49,418 nucleotides of DNA from RGIG3701 sp964438515 (GCA_964438515.1 CAYTLK010000023.1:1-49418), one strand, 5' to 3'. Positions 24,346 to 33,730 are shown, counted from the first letter of the stretch. Numbers and translations are program-made. Notes: generated by a model from the letters alone, not told the origin.

Positions 24346-27300
24346 CTAATCGATTCCGTCGACGCCGGGAGGCGTGATGTTAAACTGCCGCGCAACGTTT
24401 CCCTTTTTGCCAAATCGCGGCTCCAAGGTGAACAACATCGAAAAGTTGTTCGATGGTGCGTCGTAACCAAAACCCGTCGTGAAAAGGAACGACTCGCCGA
24501 CTCGCGTGACCGTCAGACGCTCGCCCAGGTTTCCTTTTCCGGAAATGTCGAACGTACTCGCAAACGTCGAAATCCACTTTTCCGACATACGATAGTTGTA
24601 TCCCAAACTCATCACCACATTATCGACGCTGCCGGTCAGGTAGTGAAGTCCCACGAAAACCGAGCCTTTGTCCGACCGATTCATGACGGCTCCGACGTTG
24701 ACCATGTGCAGCCCGCCAGAGAAAAAGTCGAACATTCCCGAACTGTACAGCATGATTCGGTCGCCCGGATACCAGCGCAGATCGTAATCCAGCAGGCCGA
24801 TCGTTTCGCCGAAATTGTCGCGTTTCGGGTCGGGATAAATGTTGAAATTCGTGTCGAAAGTCACAAAATCAATGATTTTTTCGTGTCCCGGCATGCCGCG
24901 CTTCGTCTGCCAGCGATGGTGCATTCCGAAACGAATGAGCGCCAAATCGTCGGCCAGTTCCGTATTGCTCGTGACCCACCCTCCGATGTTGCTTCGAATC
25001 GCGTAACTGCGCAGCTGGTACTTTTCAGGAATCGGCAGACCCGCAAAGAGTGTGGAACTCATGTGGTGCGAAAAATCCATGAGCGAGCGGTCGTCCGGAA
25101 TGTCGTAAAGCGGAAGCTCGTCCACGCTTTTATTCGCTCCGGCCGCCAGCGCCTCGACGTCGAATTCGACTTTGTGCATCACTCCATTAATATTGAACAG
25201 CTTGTTTTGGTAGCTGAAATACTGCCACATCGGAAGCGACGCGCGGATTCCCGCCTGACCGTAAACACGCGTGGCCGATTCGCCGGAAAGATCTTCGCCC
25301 CAGTACGCCACTTCACCCAGCGCAAACGGTACGATTTTCACAGCGCCTGCTTGAAATGGGTACGAAATTTCATGACGCGTTGAGGAACGCAGTCCCTGAC
25401 GGTCTTTTTCCCAATCGAGCAAGTGCCACAACGCACGGTCTGCCGGGTCCGTCGGGGCCGTGTCGGGATACAAATGCACGTAACCCGCCTCGGAATACGA
25501 ACTCCACGTGAGTAAATCGCCAAAAACCGGCTGTCCGATCCAGTAAAAATCGAGCTGCGGCGTGCGCTGCGTCTGTGTGTGGAAGTCGTTCGTGCGCAAA
25601 TCGGCCCACAAGGAAAGTGTACGATTTTCTTCTGTTTTTCGAATCTCAAGCTGCGTCGCACGGTCGGGTTCGGTGTACCAGCTGTTTTGGAAATATTCTT
25701 CCTGGAAGTTTCGGTCGCTGATGACGCCGAGCTGAAAACGGAGTTCCCAATCGTTTCCGAAGGTGCTTTTGTGTTTTCCAATAGCTTGGTAGCGAAAATC
25801 TTTTTCAGGCGTCAGTTCGCGTCGATCCAATCCCAAATTGTCTTTTCCCGTGTCGTAAATCCCCCAAAATTCGAAATTTCCGCCGCCGTTTCCGGAAAAT
25901 GGACCGAGCGGAATCTCTTCATCGGCGCCGTAACGATTGTACGAAAATTCCGTTCCGAGTCCCGGACCGCGTTTCGTGTAGTAGGACGCATTCAGGTCCC
26001 AGCTCGTTCCCGCCCACGGCTGTTCGATTCCGAAAAGTCGGTACGCATCGACGCCGATGATGGGCTGAACGCCGAAAATCGAGTCGCTTCGGAGGGAAAA
26101 TTTATTAATAATTTGGGAGGGTGAGTTCATCGGCGCCGCAAAATACGGAAGATAGAAAACCGGAATGTTTCCGACTTTCACCATCGTTTGACGTGCAACC
26201 AAGTCGCTTCGTTCATCGAGGACCGGCGCGCCTGTGACCGGATCGCGCTCCACCTCGCCGGTTCGTTGATCCACTTTCGGAACCTTCTGATTCCGAAGCA
26301 TCAACTGTCCCATTTGAAATCTGTACATTGGTTCTCCAATGCGGCTGGTCGTCACGAAAGTGTCGTTTGCGAGCATCATTCCTTCTTCAGGAATGCGAAT
26401 TTCTTCGGCTCGCAGCCTCAAAAGCCCCTCAACTTTCGGAATCGTCGCGAAAACTTCCGCTTCCCGAATGAGTCCGCGTCGCGTCGAGACGTCAAAATAC
26501 ATTTTTTCCGCATAAATTTCCTGCTCGCCCTGCCGAAAAATGATGTTTCCCTCTAAGTACAGCTCCAGATGGATCTTGGAAAGGTCGAGCGAGCGGTCCT
26601 GCTGAATCATCTGCAGGTCTGAATCCGACCAAACCACCAGCCGATCCGCCGAAATATCGATGGTTCCGATTTGAAAATTTTCCATTTTCGGAATCCCGAG
26701 ATTCGTGTTTTTCAACGCATCGTCGGCGCCGTCGATCAAAAGCGTCACGCCTTTATCGAAAATCGCGATGTATTTTCCTGTCGCATCGTCGTATTTGAAA
26801 CTCATTGCAAGCGGAACGTCGTTCCGTTGGAAGAATCCGATCCGTCGAGCGCCCGGTCGCGGTGTGTTCGGGTCGAAGGAGGAAACGTCGCCCGGCAGGA
26901 TTTTTCCCTCGGTGGAAAGCACGAGCGGGTACGAAGTCGTTCCTTCTGCGGTGTACAACGGCGCGTCTGCCGCCACCACTTCACCGTCACCGATTGCTGC
27001 ACCGTTTTCAGGGTTGCTTCCCGTACTGTTTTCAGTACCATTTTCTGTTTCGTTTTCAAGTACCGACGGGGTCGAATATTGCGTCAGAAGAAGCTGTGCC
27101 GGTCGAAACATTCGTTCTTTTGCGCGCGCGTAGAACGTACGATTTTCATCCGAGAACGTTTTATCCGATTCGTTCGATGGGTCCGATTCATCCACTTTGA
27201 TGGACGGATCGTCTTCGGTATTTAAGCGTCCCGCCCACGATTTTCCCCGCACCTGCGAGGTGGTGCGCGACGTCACAAACGCGATTTCGACCCCATTTTC

Positions 27301-27915
27301 GAGGTACATAAGGAGGTGATGAACCGCATTCTGATTTTCATCATATTGCAGCGGACTCACCCAAAGTACCATTTTTTCGGCCTTAAACGAGTCGCGGCCC
27401 TGCGTCAGCTCGCAGTTTCCTTCCAAAATGTAAACGGTGTAAGTCCCTTCATGAAACGTCGGCTGCTGCGACTGCGCACACACAAAAACGGGGCCTGATG
27501 CGGCTTCTCGCGGGTACGAAATTCCCTGATTGTCCGTCAGTGTGGGAACAATATAGGACGCAGAATCCGCATTTTCCCGAGAAATTGCGCTTTCATCCGA
27601 GTCGAAAGACGCATCCTCCTGCGGAATCCGTGTGAGTGGAAACTGTTCGTAAAGCGGCGCCTCAGCGGAAGACGCAAGCATCGTTTCCGTACCCGAAACC
27701 GACACATTTTCAGACGTTGCGTCGTTTTCGAAAGCTGTTTTTCGTACTTCAATCACCTTCAAAGTGGAAGGAACGAAAAGTGTGCAAATTCCAAAGATTG
27801 CTGTACAAAGAACGATTCCCGAAACCAGAAAAGTTCGTATTTTCCCTGATCGGACGGCACACATGCATCGTTCGGAAGTGAAAAAACGTTCTGGCTGGGA
27901 TTTTTGGGTGTTCAT
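24346..27915 (-). CDS. lptD: LPS-assembly protein LptD (OstA), large form
   Basis: 1189 residues from ATG 27915 (MNTQKSQPERFF); the frame is open a further 13 codons, and neither start has a clear ribosome site. Order: short cytosolic N-terminus, one hydrophobic segment (about 26-50), a low-complexity Ser/Glu region, two OstA-like beta-jellyroll stretches (about 140-230 and 390-520: LEGNIIFRQGEQEIYAEKM, VSTRRGLIREAEVF), then an outer-membrane barrel from about 580. The segment VGNIPVFYLPYFAAPMNS is the hallmark before the LptD barrel. It inserts lipopolysaccharide or a similar lipid in the outer leaflet. It is longer than proteobacterial LptD (about 780) because of the N-terminal extension. 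Confidence 0.88.
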   Translation of the reverse strand: MNTQKSQPERFFTSERCMCAVRSGKIRTFLVSGIVLCTAIFGICTLFVPSTLKVIEVRKTAFENDATSENVSVSGTETMLASSAEAPLYEQFPLTRIPQEDASFDSDESAISRENADSASYIVPTLTDNQGISYPREAASGPVFVCAQSQQPTFHEGTYTVYILEGNCELTQGRDSFKAEKMVLWVSPLQYDENQNAVHHLLMYLENGVEIAFVTSRTTSQVRGKSWAGRLNTEDDPSIKVDESDPSNESDKTFSDENRTFYARAKERMFRPAQLLLTQYSTPSVLENETENGTENSTGSNPENGAAIGDGEVVAADAPLYTAEGTTSYPLVLSTEGKILPGDVSSFDPNTPRPGARRIGFFQRNDVPLAMSFKYDDATGKYIAIFDKGVTLLIDGADDALKNTNLGIPKMENFQIGTIDISADRLVVWSDSDLQMIQQDRSLDLSKIHLELYLEGNIIFRQGEQEIYAEKMYFDVSTRRGLIREAEVFATIPKVEGLLRLRAEEIRIPEEGMMLANDTFVTTSRIGEPMYRFQMGQLMLRNQKVPKVDQRTGEVERDPVTGAPVLDERSDLVARQTMVKVGNIPVFYLPYFAAPMNSPSQIINKFSLRSDSIFGVQPIIGVDAYRLFGIEQPWAGTSWDLNASYYTKRGPGLGTEFSYNRYGADEEIPLGPFSGNGGGNFEFWGIYDTGKDNLGLDRRELTPEKDFRYQAIGKHKSTFGNDWELRFQLGVISDRNFQEEYFQNSWYTEPDRATQLEIRKTEENRTLSLWADLRTNDFHTQTQRTPQLDFYWIGQPVFGDLLTWSSYSEAGYVHLYPDTAPTDPADRALWHLLDWEKDRQGLRSSTRHEISYPFQAGAVKIVPFALGEVAYWGEDLSGESATRVYGQAGIRASLPMWQYFSYQNKLFNINGVMHKVEFDVEALAAGANKSVDELPLYDIPDDRSLMDFSHHMSSTLFAGLPIPEKYQLRSYAIRSNIGGWVTSNTELADDLALIRFGMHHRWQTKRGMPGHEKIIDFVTFDTNFNIYPDPKRDNFGETIGLLDYDLRWYPGDRIMLYSSGMFDFFSGGLHMVNVGAVMNRSDKGSVFVGLHYLTGSVDNVVMSLGYNYRMSEKWISTFASTFDISGKGNLGERLTVTRVGESFLFTTGFGYDAPSNNFSMLFTLEPRFGKKGNVARQFNITPPGVDGID

Positions 27916-28101
27916 AATCGTATAGAGTATAGAAAAAAGAGGAAAAAAGAGCAATAGAAAAACCCGAATTTTGGGCGTTAAATCTTGTTTTTAATGAAAA
28001 ATTTGAAGAAAATAAAAAATTAGACTGAAGTTTTCAGAAGAATTTGCCGATGGTTGGTTCTTTTTCGTTACGCAAAATCAGAGTAAGAATTTCGTTCGAA
28101 T

Positions 28102-28281
28102 TCAAGGCTTCGTGGAATTCTGATCATTGAATTTTTGCGCCCAGATTTCATACTGCGGATCGTTTGGCCGAAATGTAAATACCGCGTCCGGCAAATCCCG
28201 TCCCTCGGAGTCGCGGGAATGAACACGAACCAGCAGCACACCGTTTGCTTTACGTTCAATGGTAAAATTTTCGACTTCCAT
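28102..28281 (-). CDS. 59-residue protein of unknown function
   Basis: The start is ATG 28281 with GGAGAAAG six bases upstream; a longer frame from 28383 runs through the hairpins and is rejected. The sequence MEVENFTIERKANG then LLVRVHSRDSEGRDLPD and a Trp-containing tail look like a small beta-rich soluble protein. No family is recognised. It lies between nfnB and lptD on the same strand, behind two strong hairpins, so it is probably transcribed separately from nfnB. Confidence 0.6.
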   Translation of the reverse strand: MEVENFTIERKANGVLLVRVHSRDSEGRDLPDAVFTFRPNDPQYEIWAQKFNDQNSTKP

Positions 28282-28313
28282 AAATCTTTCTCCACGGGAA
28301 ATCTGAAAACCAT

Positions 28314-28404
28314 AAAACGAAACGTTTTTTGGACAAAAAATCAAAAAACGTTTCGTTTTTCGAGTGAGAAAATCGTTCCACACAGAATTTTCTCACTCTT
28401 TTTT
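28314..28404. terminator. two tandem strong hairpins between nfnB and the 59-residue gene
   Basis: The first has perfect 18-bp arms 28314-28331 and 28342-28359 (AAAACGAAACGTTTTTTG and its complement). The second has 12-bp arms GAGTGAGAAAAT (28362-28373) and ATTTTCTCACTC (28387-28398), followed on the plus strand by six T. On the minus strand both lie downstream of nfnB and would end or protect its mRNA. Confidence 0.75.
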
Positions 28405-28489
28405 GAAAATAATAAAAAAAATCAAAATAATCAAAACCTGTAAAACAATAAAAAAACTGTAAAAACAAGTAAGAACAGGTGTGAAATAA

Positions 28490-29893
28490 TTATTTTTTCA
28501 GGAGCCACTCGTGAATGTCTTTTGCCGCCTGACGTCCCGCGCCCATTGCTTTAATGACCGTTGCAGCGCCCGTCACGATGTCGCCGCCCGCCCAAACGCC
28601 GTCGACGGAGGTGCGTCCGTTTTCGTCCGCCACAATGTAACCGCGTTTGTTGAGTTCCAAACCCGGAACCGACTTTGTAATAATCGGGTTCGCGCCGGTT
28701 CCAACGGAGAAAATGACGAGGTCCGTCTCGATCGTGAATTCCGACCCGGCGATTTCAACAGGGGAACGCCGCCCGGACGCGTCCGGCTCGCCCAATTCCA
28801 TGCGGACGCACGTCATCGACTGAAGCATTCCTTTTTCGTCGCCCTGCATCGAAACGGGATTCGTGAGGAACTGGAATTCCACACCTTCCTGCTTCGCGTG
28901 ATGCACTTCTTCCGCACGAGCCGGAAGCTCTGCTTCGGAACGACGATAGACGATTTTCACCGATTCCGCACCGAGCCGCAGAGCCGTTCGGGCCGCATCC
29001 ATTGCAACGTTTCCGCCGCCGACGACACAAACGTGCTTTCCGAGCGCGATCGGCGTGTCGTATTCCGGAAATTTATACGCTTTCATGAGATTTGAACGCG
29101 TCAGATACTCGTTTGCGGAATACACGTTTCCAAGTTCCGTTCCGGGAATGCGCATGAAAGACGGAAGACCCGCGCCGACACCGAGAAAAACAGCGTCGAA
29201 ACCGTCTTTTTCGAGCAACTCGCGCACATCCACACTGCGGCCGCCGACCTGATTCAACTCGAATTTGACGCCGAGCTTCGAAAGATACTGAACTTCTTTC
29301 TGCACGATGTCCTTCGGAAGACGAAACTCTGGAATACCGTACATTAATACGCCGCCCGCTTTATGAAACGCTTCGAAAACCGTAACGTCGTGCCCGCGCA
29401 GGACCAAATCGCCCGCCACGGTGAGTCCGGAAGGTCCGGAACCAATAATCGCGACGCGTTTTCCAGTGGACGGAGCCTTTTCTGGAATCTGTACGAGATT
29501 GTTCTCGCGTTCGTAATCCGCAGCAAAACGTTCGAGACGTCCAATCGCAAGCGGTTCCAGCTTCTTTCCGAGCACACATTTCGACTCGCACTGGCTCTCC
29601 TGCGGACAAACACGACCGCAAACGGCGGGCAGAGCGCTCGTTTTCTTGATTGAACGCGCCGCTCCGGCAAAATCGCCGGTATTAATAAGCGCTACGAACT
29701 CCGGAATGTTCACATTTACCGGGCACCCGGTCACGCACATCGGACGCGGACAGTTCAAACAGCGAGCCGCTTCCTGACGTGCTTCCTCTTCCGAGTATCC
29801 CAGCGGGACTTCCTGAAAATTATGTGCACGGACTTTCGGGTCCTGCTCACGCATCGGAGTCCGCGTGGGCTGTATTTCATTGATGTTTTTCAT
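28490..29893 (-). CDS. nfnB: NfnB-type subunit (NADPH-binding, glutamate-synthase-small-subunit-like)
   Basis: 467 residues, ribosome site GAGGAAAT. The N-terminal Fe-S domain has two cysteine sets: C45-x2-C48-x4-C53-x3-C57, and C92-x3-C96-x5-C102-x3-C106. Then an FAD/NAD(P) fold: IIGSGPSGLTVAG near 150 and the nucleotide site VVGGGNVAMDAARTA near 290. Alone it would be called GltD or homotetrameric GltA, but the gene directly upstream encodes the matching ferredoxin-NADP reductase-like partner. The length (about 468 in Thermotoga NfnB) and pairing support an electron-bifurcating NADH-dependent ferredoxin:NADP oxidoreductase (also called SudA in Pyrococcus). Cytosolic. Confidence 0.88.
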   Translation of the reverse strand: MKNINEIQPTRTPMREQDPKVRAHNFQEVPLGYSEEEARQEAARCLNCPRPMCVTGCPVNVNIPEFVALINTGDFAGAARSIKKTSALPAVCGRVCPQESQCESKCVLGKKLEPLAIGRLERFAADYERENNLVQIPEKAPSTGKRVAIIGSGPSGLTVAGDLVLRGHDVTVFEAFHKAGGVLMYGIPEFRLPKDIVQKEVQYLSKLGVKFELNQVGGRSVDVRELLEKDGFDAVFLGVGAGLPSFMRIPGTELGNVYSANEYLTRSNLMKAYKFPEYDTPIALGKHVCVVGGGNVAMDAARTALRLGAESVKIVYRRSEAELPARAEEVHHAKQEGVEFQFLTNPVSMQGDEKGMLQSMTCVRMELGEPDASGRRSPVEIAGSEFTIETDLVIFSVGTGANPIITKSVPGLELNKRGYIVADENGRTSVDGVWAGGDIVTGAATVIKAMGAGRQAAKDIHEWLLKK

Positions 29894-29986
29894 CGAATTT
29901 CCTCGTATAATGTATTATATTGTATAAAAATCTATAATTTCGGGACAAACGTTATTTTTTGTTCGAAATAAAATCGATTTTTGTAA

Positions 29987-30829
29987 TTATTTTGTTTGAT
30001 TTTCTTTCCATGTTTCCACGTAACGGTCCATGGAACATTTTTCCTGGCACTTGAACTGCTGCTGACGTTTCATCACGGAATCCCAATCGATTTCCTGCGC
30101 GTCAAATTCGGGACCTTCGCAGCAGACGAAACGCGTTTTTCCGCCGATCGTGCAGCGGCATCCGCCGCACATTCCAGTTCCATCAATCATGATGGTATTG
30201 AGACTTGCGAAAGTTTTGACGCCGAACGGCGCGGTCGTTTTGGTGCAAAATTTCATCATGATGGCGGGGCCGATCGTCCAAACGCAGCCGATTTCGCGCG
30301 TTTCCAGCAGTTCTTTCAGCGGTTCCGTCACCATCGCCTTGCGGCCAAAAGTTCCATCGTCGGTACAAACGATGTGTTCGTCACAAATTGCGGCCATTTT
30401 GTCGACCCAGAAAAGCAGGTCTTTCGTGCGGGACCCCTGAATCACAATGACGTGATTTCCTTTTTCACGAAGCATTTTTGCAATCGGATAAACCGGTGCG
30501 GTTCCGACGCCGCCCGCGACAAGGATTACTGTACCGAAATTTTTGATTTCTGATGGATTTCCGAGCGGACCAATGAGCGCGTAGAGGGAGTCGCCTTCGT
30601 TGAGATGCGAGAGCTTCGTCGAAGTGACGCCAACCGTCATCAGAACGAGCGTCACGGTTCCCGCTTCCCGATCAAAATCCGCAATGGTGAGCGGAATGCG
30701 TTCGCCGACTTCATCCGGCATCGCGATTACGAAGTGTCCCGGCATCGCTTTTGCGGCGATATTGGGGGCGTGAACGACCATTTCAAAAATACGCGGAGCA
30801 ATCTCACGCTTCAGAACAATTTCCAACAT
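29987..30829 (-). CDS. nfnA: NfnA-type subunit (FAD and 2Fe-2S, NAD-binding)
   Basis: 280 residues. FAD-binding barrel about 1-95 (ERIPLTIADF is the flavin contact), nucleotide-binding domain with VAGGVGTAPVYP about 104-115, and a C-terminal 2Fe-2S site: D216-G-T-G-M-C221-G-G-C224-R-C226 ... C236. This is the pyrK/SudB/NfnA arrangement. The gene is transcribed first, 93 bp ahead of nfnB. Together they couple NADPH, NADH and ferredoxin in the cytosol of anaerobes. PyrK is the main alternative, but pyrD is not adjacent while the NfnB partner is. A promoter is visible just upstream. Confidence 0.88.
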   Translation of the reverse strand: MLEIVLKREIAPRIFEMVVHAPNIAAKAMPGHFVIAMPDEVGERIPLTIADFDREAGTVTLVLMTVGVTSTKLSHLNEGDSLYALIGPLGNPSEIKNFGTVILVAGGVGTAPVYPIAKMLREKGNHVIVIQGSRTKDLLFWVDKMAAICDEHIVCTDDGTFGRKAMVTEPLKELLETREIGCVWTIGPAIMMKFCTKTTAPFGVKTFASLNTIMIDGTGMCGGCRCTIGGKTRFVCCEGPEFDAQEIDWDSVMKRQQQFKCQEKCSMDRYVETWKENQTK

Positions 30830-30894
30830 GATTACTTTTCTTGTTTTGTGAATGAAATATTATGGAAAAAATTTAAAAACAAATCGATTATTCC

Positions 30895-30922
30895 ATTATA
30901 ACAGAATCTGTGGAGAACACAA
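30895..30922 (-). promoter_or_regulatory. nfnAB promoter
   Basis: On the minus strand TTGTGT (30922-30917), 16-bp spacer, TATAAT (30900-30895), about 65 bp before the nfnA start. Confidence 0.55.
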
Positions 30923-30975
30923 GTGCACGTCCCCCACTTTTTAGTAACTTTTTAGCAACTTTTTTCAGAAAAATA

Positions 30976-31060
30976 ACGGCAAAATTGCCGTAAAGAACCG
31001 AATCAAGTCTCAAAGCGTGTGAAAAGTACGCTCTCACGGATTTTCGTACACTTTGAGACT
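30976..31060. repeat. hairpin pair and fragment related to the tail of element D
   Basis: ACGGCAA-AA-TTGCCGT (30976-30991) is a perfect hairpin. Next to it AGTCTCAAAG (31006-31015) pairs exactly with CTTTGAGACT (31051-31060). The enclosed CTCACGGATTTTCGTACA resembles the D4 tail (TCTCACGGGCTTTTTCGTAC), so this looks like a solitary or rearranged piece of element D. Confidence 0.55.
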
Positions 31061-31127
31061 CGTAATTCGTTTCGGAAAGTCAAAAATTTATAACAAAAGA
31101 AAGTTCTAAAACCTCAGAATAAAGATT

Positions 31128-31326
31128 TTGTACAATAAGTATGTGCTTCAAGAGCCTTTTTGTACCGTGGCGGTGTTTCCACCCTAACGGGAGGAAACAA
31201 AACGCTCCCGTACTGTCGTAACGGTCGTGGGGAAAAAACATTTTGAATGTTGTTTTTTCCCCAGTTACTCGCTCCCGGTCGTACCGGGTCAAAAACTTTT
31301 TAATATTGAGTTTTTAAGACTTTTTT
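31128..31326 (-). repeat. Element D, copy 3 (D3)
   Basis: A full copy starting a few bases after the RNase G stop. On the minus strand: H1 (AAAAAC...GTTTTT), H2 (31288-31274, CCCGGT-ACG-ACCGGG), H3 (31262-31229), the ACGACCGTTACGACAGTACG core, H4 (31198-31175), H5 and a tail ending TTGTACA. ACGGGAG/CTCCCGT (plus-strand 31187-31193 and 31205-31211) forms an alternative stem that excludes H4. Confidence 0.88.
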
Positions 31327-31333
31327 CAAAAAC

Positions 31334-32893
31334 TTACGCGACTTTTTCGTCAAACGGAATCACTTCGCCCTTCCGATTTTTGCAGGAAATTTCCAGAAAA
31401 TCAGGAGAAATATTCTTCCGAGCACGAATCGCAATGCGCATGTTTCCGCCTTTTTCAAGTTCGTTCAGCTTCGCCTGTTTTTCGTTCGCAAGAACCTCCG
31501 CCACATCAGGATGCACGGTGATTTCTACGGAAGTGACGTCGGCACGCTGGCTCGCGACCTGCAAATAACGAATCGCGTCCAAAACCATACTTTCGACCGA
31601 CTTCAGCACTCCAGAACCTTTGCAGAACGGACACTCCTGGAAAATACTGCGTTTGATACTCGGACGAATACGCTGCCGCGTCATTTCGATGAGGCCGAAC
31701 GGACTCGTACGTAGGATTTTCGTACGGGCACGGTCCCGTTTCATCGCATCGCGCAGCGCATGTTCGACGCCGCGACGGTGCTTCTCACGCCGCATATCGA
31801 TGAAGTCGTTTACAATGACGCCGCCCAAATCGCGCAAACGCAACTGCCGCGCAATTTCATGAGCCGCCTGAAGGTTCATCTGGTAGGCGGTTTCTTCCGC
31901 GGAATCATCCGTACGGAAATTCCCGCTGTTTACGTCGATTGCAACGAGCGCCTCCGCCTGATCGATGACGATGGATCCGCCTAAAGGAAGCGGCACAACG
32001 CGCTGATTGATTTTTTTGATTTCATCGTCGAGACGGAATCGATGGAACAACGGCTCGGCGCCCTGATACAATTTCAGGCATTTTACGTAATTCGGCATCA
32101 CTTGGTCCAAAAAGTCGTGAACGCGCTGGTACGCGTCCGGCTCGTCGATGATGATGGACGTAATGTCCTCCGAACAAATGTCGCGAATCGTTCGAATCAG
32201 AATATTGCTTTCTTCGTAAATCGCCACAGGACCCGGAAATGTGCAGATTCGATTCACAATGGAGTTCCACAGCATGAGCAGGTACGAAAGATCCCGCGTC
32301 AAATCCTTCCTCGTTCGGTCAATTCCAGCCGTTCGAACGATGAACCCCAACCCTTTCGGAAGCTGAATTCCCTGCATAATCTGACGCAGACGTTTTCGAG
32401 CCGCCTCGTCTTCAATTTTGCGCGAAATTCCGATGCGTCCGAGCGCGGGCATCAAAACGAGGTAGCGTCCCGGAATGCTGATGTACGTCGAAAGCGTCGG
32501 ACCCTTCATTCCGATGCCGTCTTTAATGACCTGTACGAGGACTTCGTCCCCTTTTTTCAAAATGTCCTGAATCGGGGGTTTGATTTTCGGACGCGCGCCG
32601 GCGTTGAGACTTCTGGAATTTTCGTAGCAGTCTTCCGGACGGATTCCGCCCTGACGGAAATATTGCGGTTCCACGTCGCTGATGTGCAAAAAGCCGTTTT
32701 TTCCGACGCCGAAATCGACGAAAGCCGCCTGAATGCTTGGTTCCAGATTGACGACGACCCCTTTATAGATGTTCCCGACGTAACTGTCGAGACTCGTGCG
32801 GTCCACATAGAGTTCTTCGAGAACCCCATCTTCCACAATCGCAATCCGGCACTCTTCCGGCTGCGACACATTGATGAGCATTTCCTGTCTCAT
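31334..32893 (-). CDS. rng: ribonuclease E/G family endoribonuclease
   Basis: 519 residues. S1-like RNA-binding domain at about 35-100 (VGNIYKGVVVNLEPS, AAFVDFG, KNGFLHISD), then the 5'-sensor and DNase-I-like catalytic core with Mg ligands D320 (VAIDVNSG) and D363 (VNDFIDM), and the Zn-link CPFC at 421-424 that joins subunits. There is no long RNase E-type C-terminal scaffold, so RNase G-like. It processes rRNA and decays mRNA in the cytosol. The start is ATG 32893 with AGGA about ten bases upstream. It follows the DUF2344 gene by 85 bp; element D3 lies directly after the stop. Confidence 0.93.
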   Translation of the reverse strand: MRQEMLINVSQPEECRIAIVEDGVLEELYVDRTSLDSYVGNIYKGVVVNLEPSIQAAFVDFGVGKNGFLHISDVEPQYFRQGGIRPEDCYENSRSLNAGARPKIKPPIQDILKKGDEVLVQVIKDGIGMKGPTLSTYISIPGRYLVLMPALGRIGISRKIEDEAARKRLRQIMQGIQLPKGLGFIVRTAGIDRTRKDLTRDLSYLLMLWNSIVNRICTFPGPVAIYEESNILIRTIRDICSEDITSIIIDEPDAYQRVHDFLDQVMPNYVKCLKLYQGAEPLFHRFRLDDEIKKINQRVVPLPLGGSIVIDQAEALVAIDVNSGNFRTDDSAEETAYQMNLQAAHEIARQLRLRDLGGVIVNDFIDMRREKHRRGVEHALRDAMKRDRARTKILRTSPFGLIEMTRQRIRPSIKRSIFQECPFCKGSGVLKSVESMVLDAIRYLQVASQRADVTSVEITVHPDVAEVLANEKQAKLNELEKGGNMRIAIRARKNISPDFLEISCKNRKGEVIPFDEKVA

Positions 32894-32978
32894 AAATTAT
32901 GTATCCTGTCTATTTTACCTAAAGGATGCGGCGGTACCTCTCCCCAGGCGGATGAATAAGTCCGTGTTTTTCGGAAAA

Positions 32979-33605
32979 TCATCCAATATGTACGTTTTTT
33001 CTTATTAACACACTTCCGTGTGTTTCCAGGTCTCCAATTTCAAGGAGCGCCAGAATGTCACGCGGGCCGCAGCCGTTGTCCATGGCGCGCAACTGAAATT
33101 GAAGTGTCCCATTTTCTTGAAGCAAAAGGGAAATCAGACCCGATTTGATGTCAACCACCTTATCGTGTCCAACACGCTCAAAAGAAATGGAACTTTGTGC
33201 GTTTACCCATTCAATCCGCTGCAATGTGTTCGCGCAGCGTTCGGTCGGGACGGCGATTTCGTAAGTGAAAGATTTCACCATCGCCTTTTTGACGCCCGTC
33301 GGAATCGCTTCCGCCGAGAGAAAATCCAAAGCCGGAATGGTATGATTTTGAAGCGCAGCACGTATTTCTTCGGGATCGGCGCACTGCTGCTCCTCAGGAA
33401 GTTCGATCTCCAAAAGCTCGTTTTCTCCCAGCACGTTCAAAGGAAGCGCAGCGGGAAAACTGACGCGAGGTTTTGGATGAAACCCCTGACTGTATGCGGG
33501 TCGTATTTCTGCGCGGCGCAGAATCCGATGGAATGCCGACATTAAATCCCGATGTCCGATGAATCGAAGGTCGCCGTTTTTGGAAAATCGAATACGAATA
33601 CGCAT
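32979..33605 (-). CDS. DUF2344 / TIGR03936-type protein
   Basis: 208 residues. RIRFSKNGDLRFIGHRDLM at the start, then YSQGFHPKPRVSFPAALPL, is the signature of the DUF2344 family. Members are usually fused to, or encoded next to, a B12-binding radical SAM protein, and often precede RNase E/G. Here it is a free-standing protein directly upstream of rng, and no radical SAM partner is nearby. The function is not established; the repeated link to RNase E/G suggests RNA or translation-related work. The start is ATG 33605, with no clear ribosome site. Confidence 0.88.
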   Translation of the reverse strand: MRIRIRFSKNGDLRFIGHRDLMSAFHRILRRAEIRPAYSQGFHPKPRVSFPAALPLNVLGENELLEIELPEEQQCADPEEIRAALQNHTIPALDFLSAEAIPTGVKKAMVKSFTYEIAVPTERCANTLQRIEWVNAQSSISFERVGHDKVVDIKSGLISLLLQENGTLQFQLRAMDNGCGPRDILALLEIGDLETHGSVLIRKNVHIG

Positions 33606-33730
33606 TAAAATAAAAGGTTGCTAAAATTTGATTTTTTCAGTTAAAAGGACGCTGAGGGAATGTAAAACAACGACGAAACCACGTAAAATACCGCGTGACG
33701 AAACCGCGTAAAATTACCCGCGTGACGCCG

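Noticed and set aside
28490..29893. Glutamate synthase small subunit (gltD)
   Set aside because: No large glutamate synthase subunit is adjacent, while an NfnA-type partner is directly upstream with matching domains.
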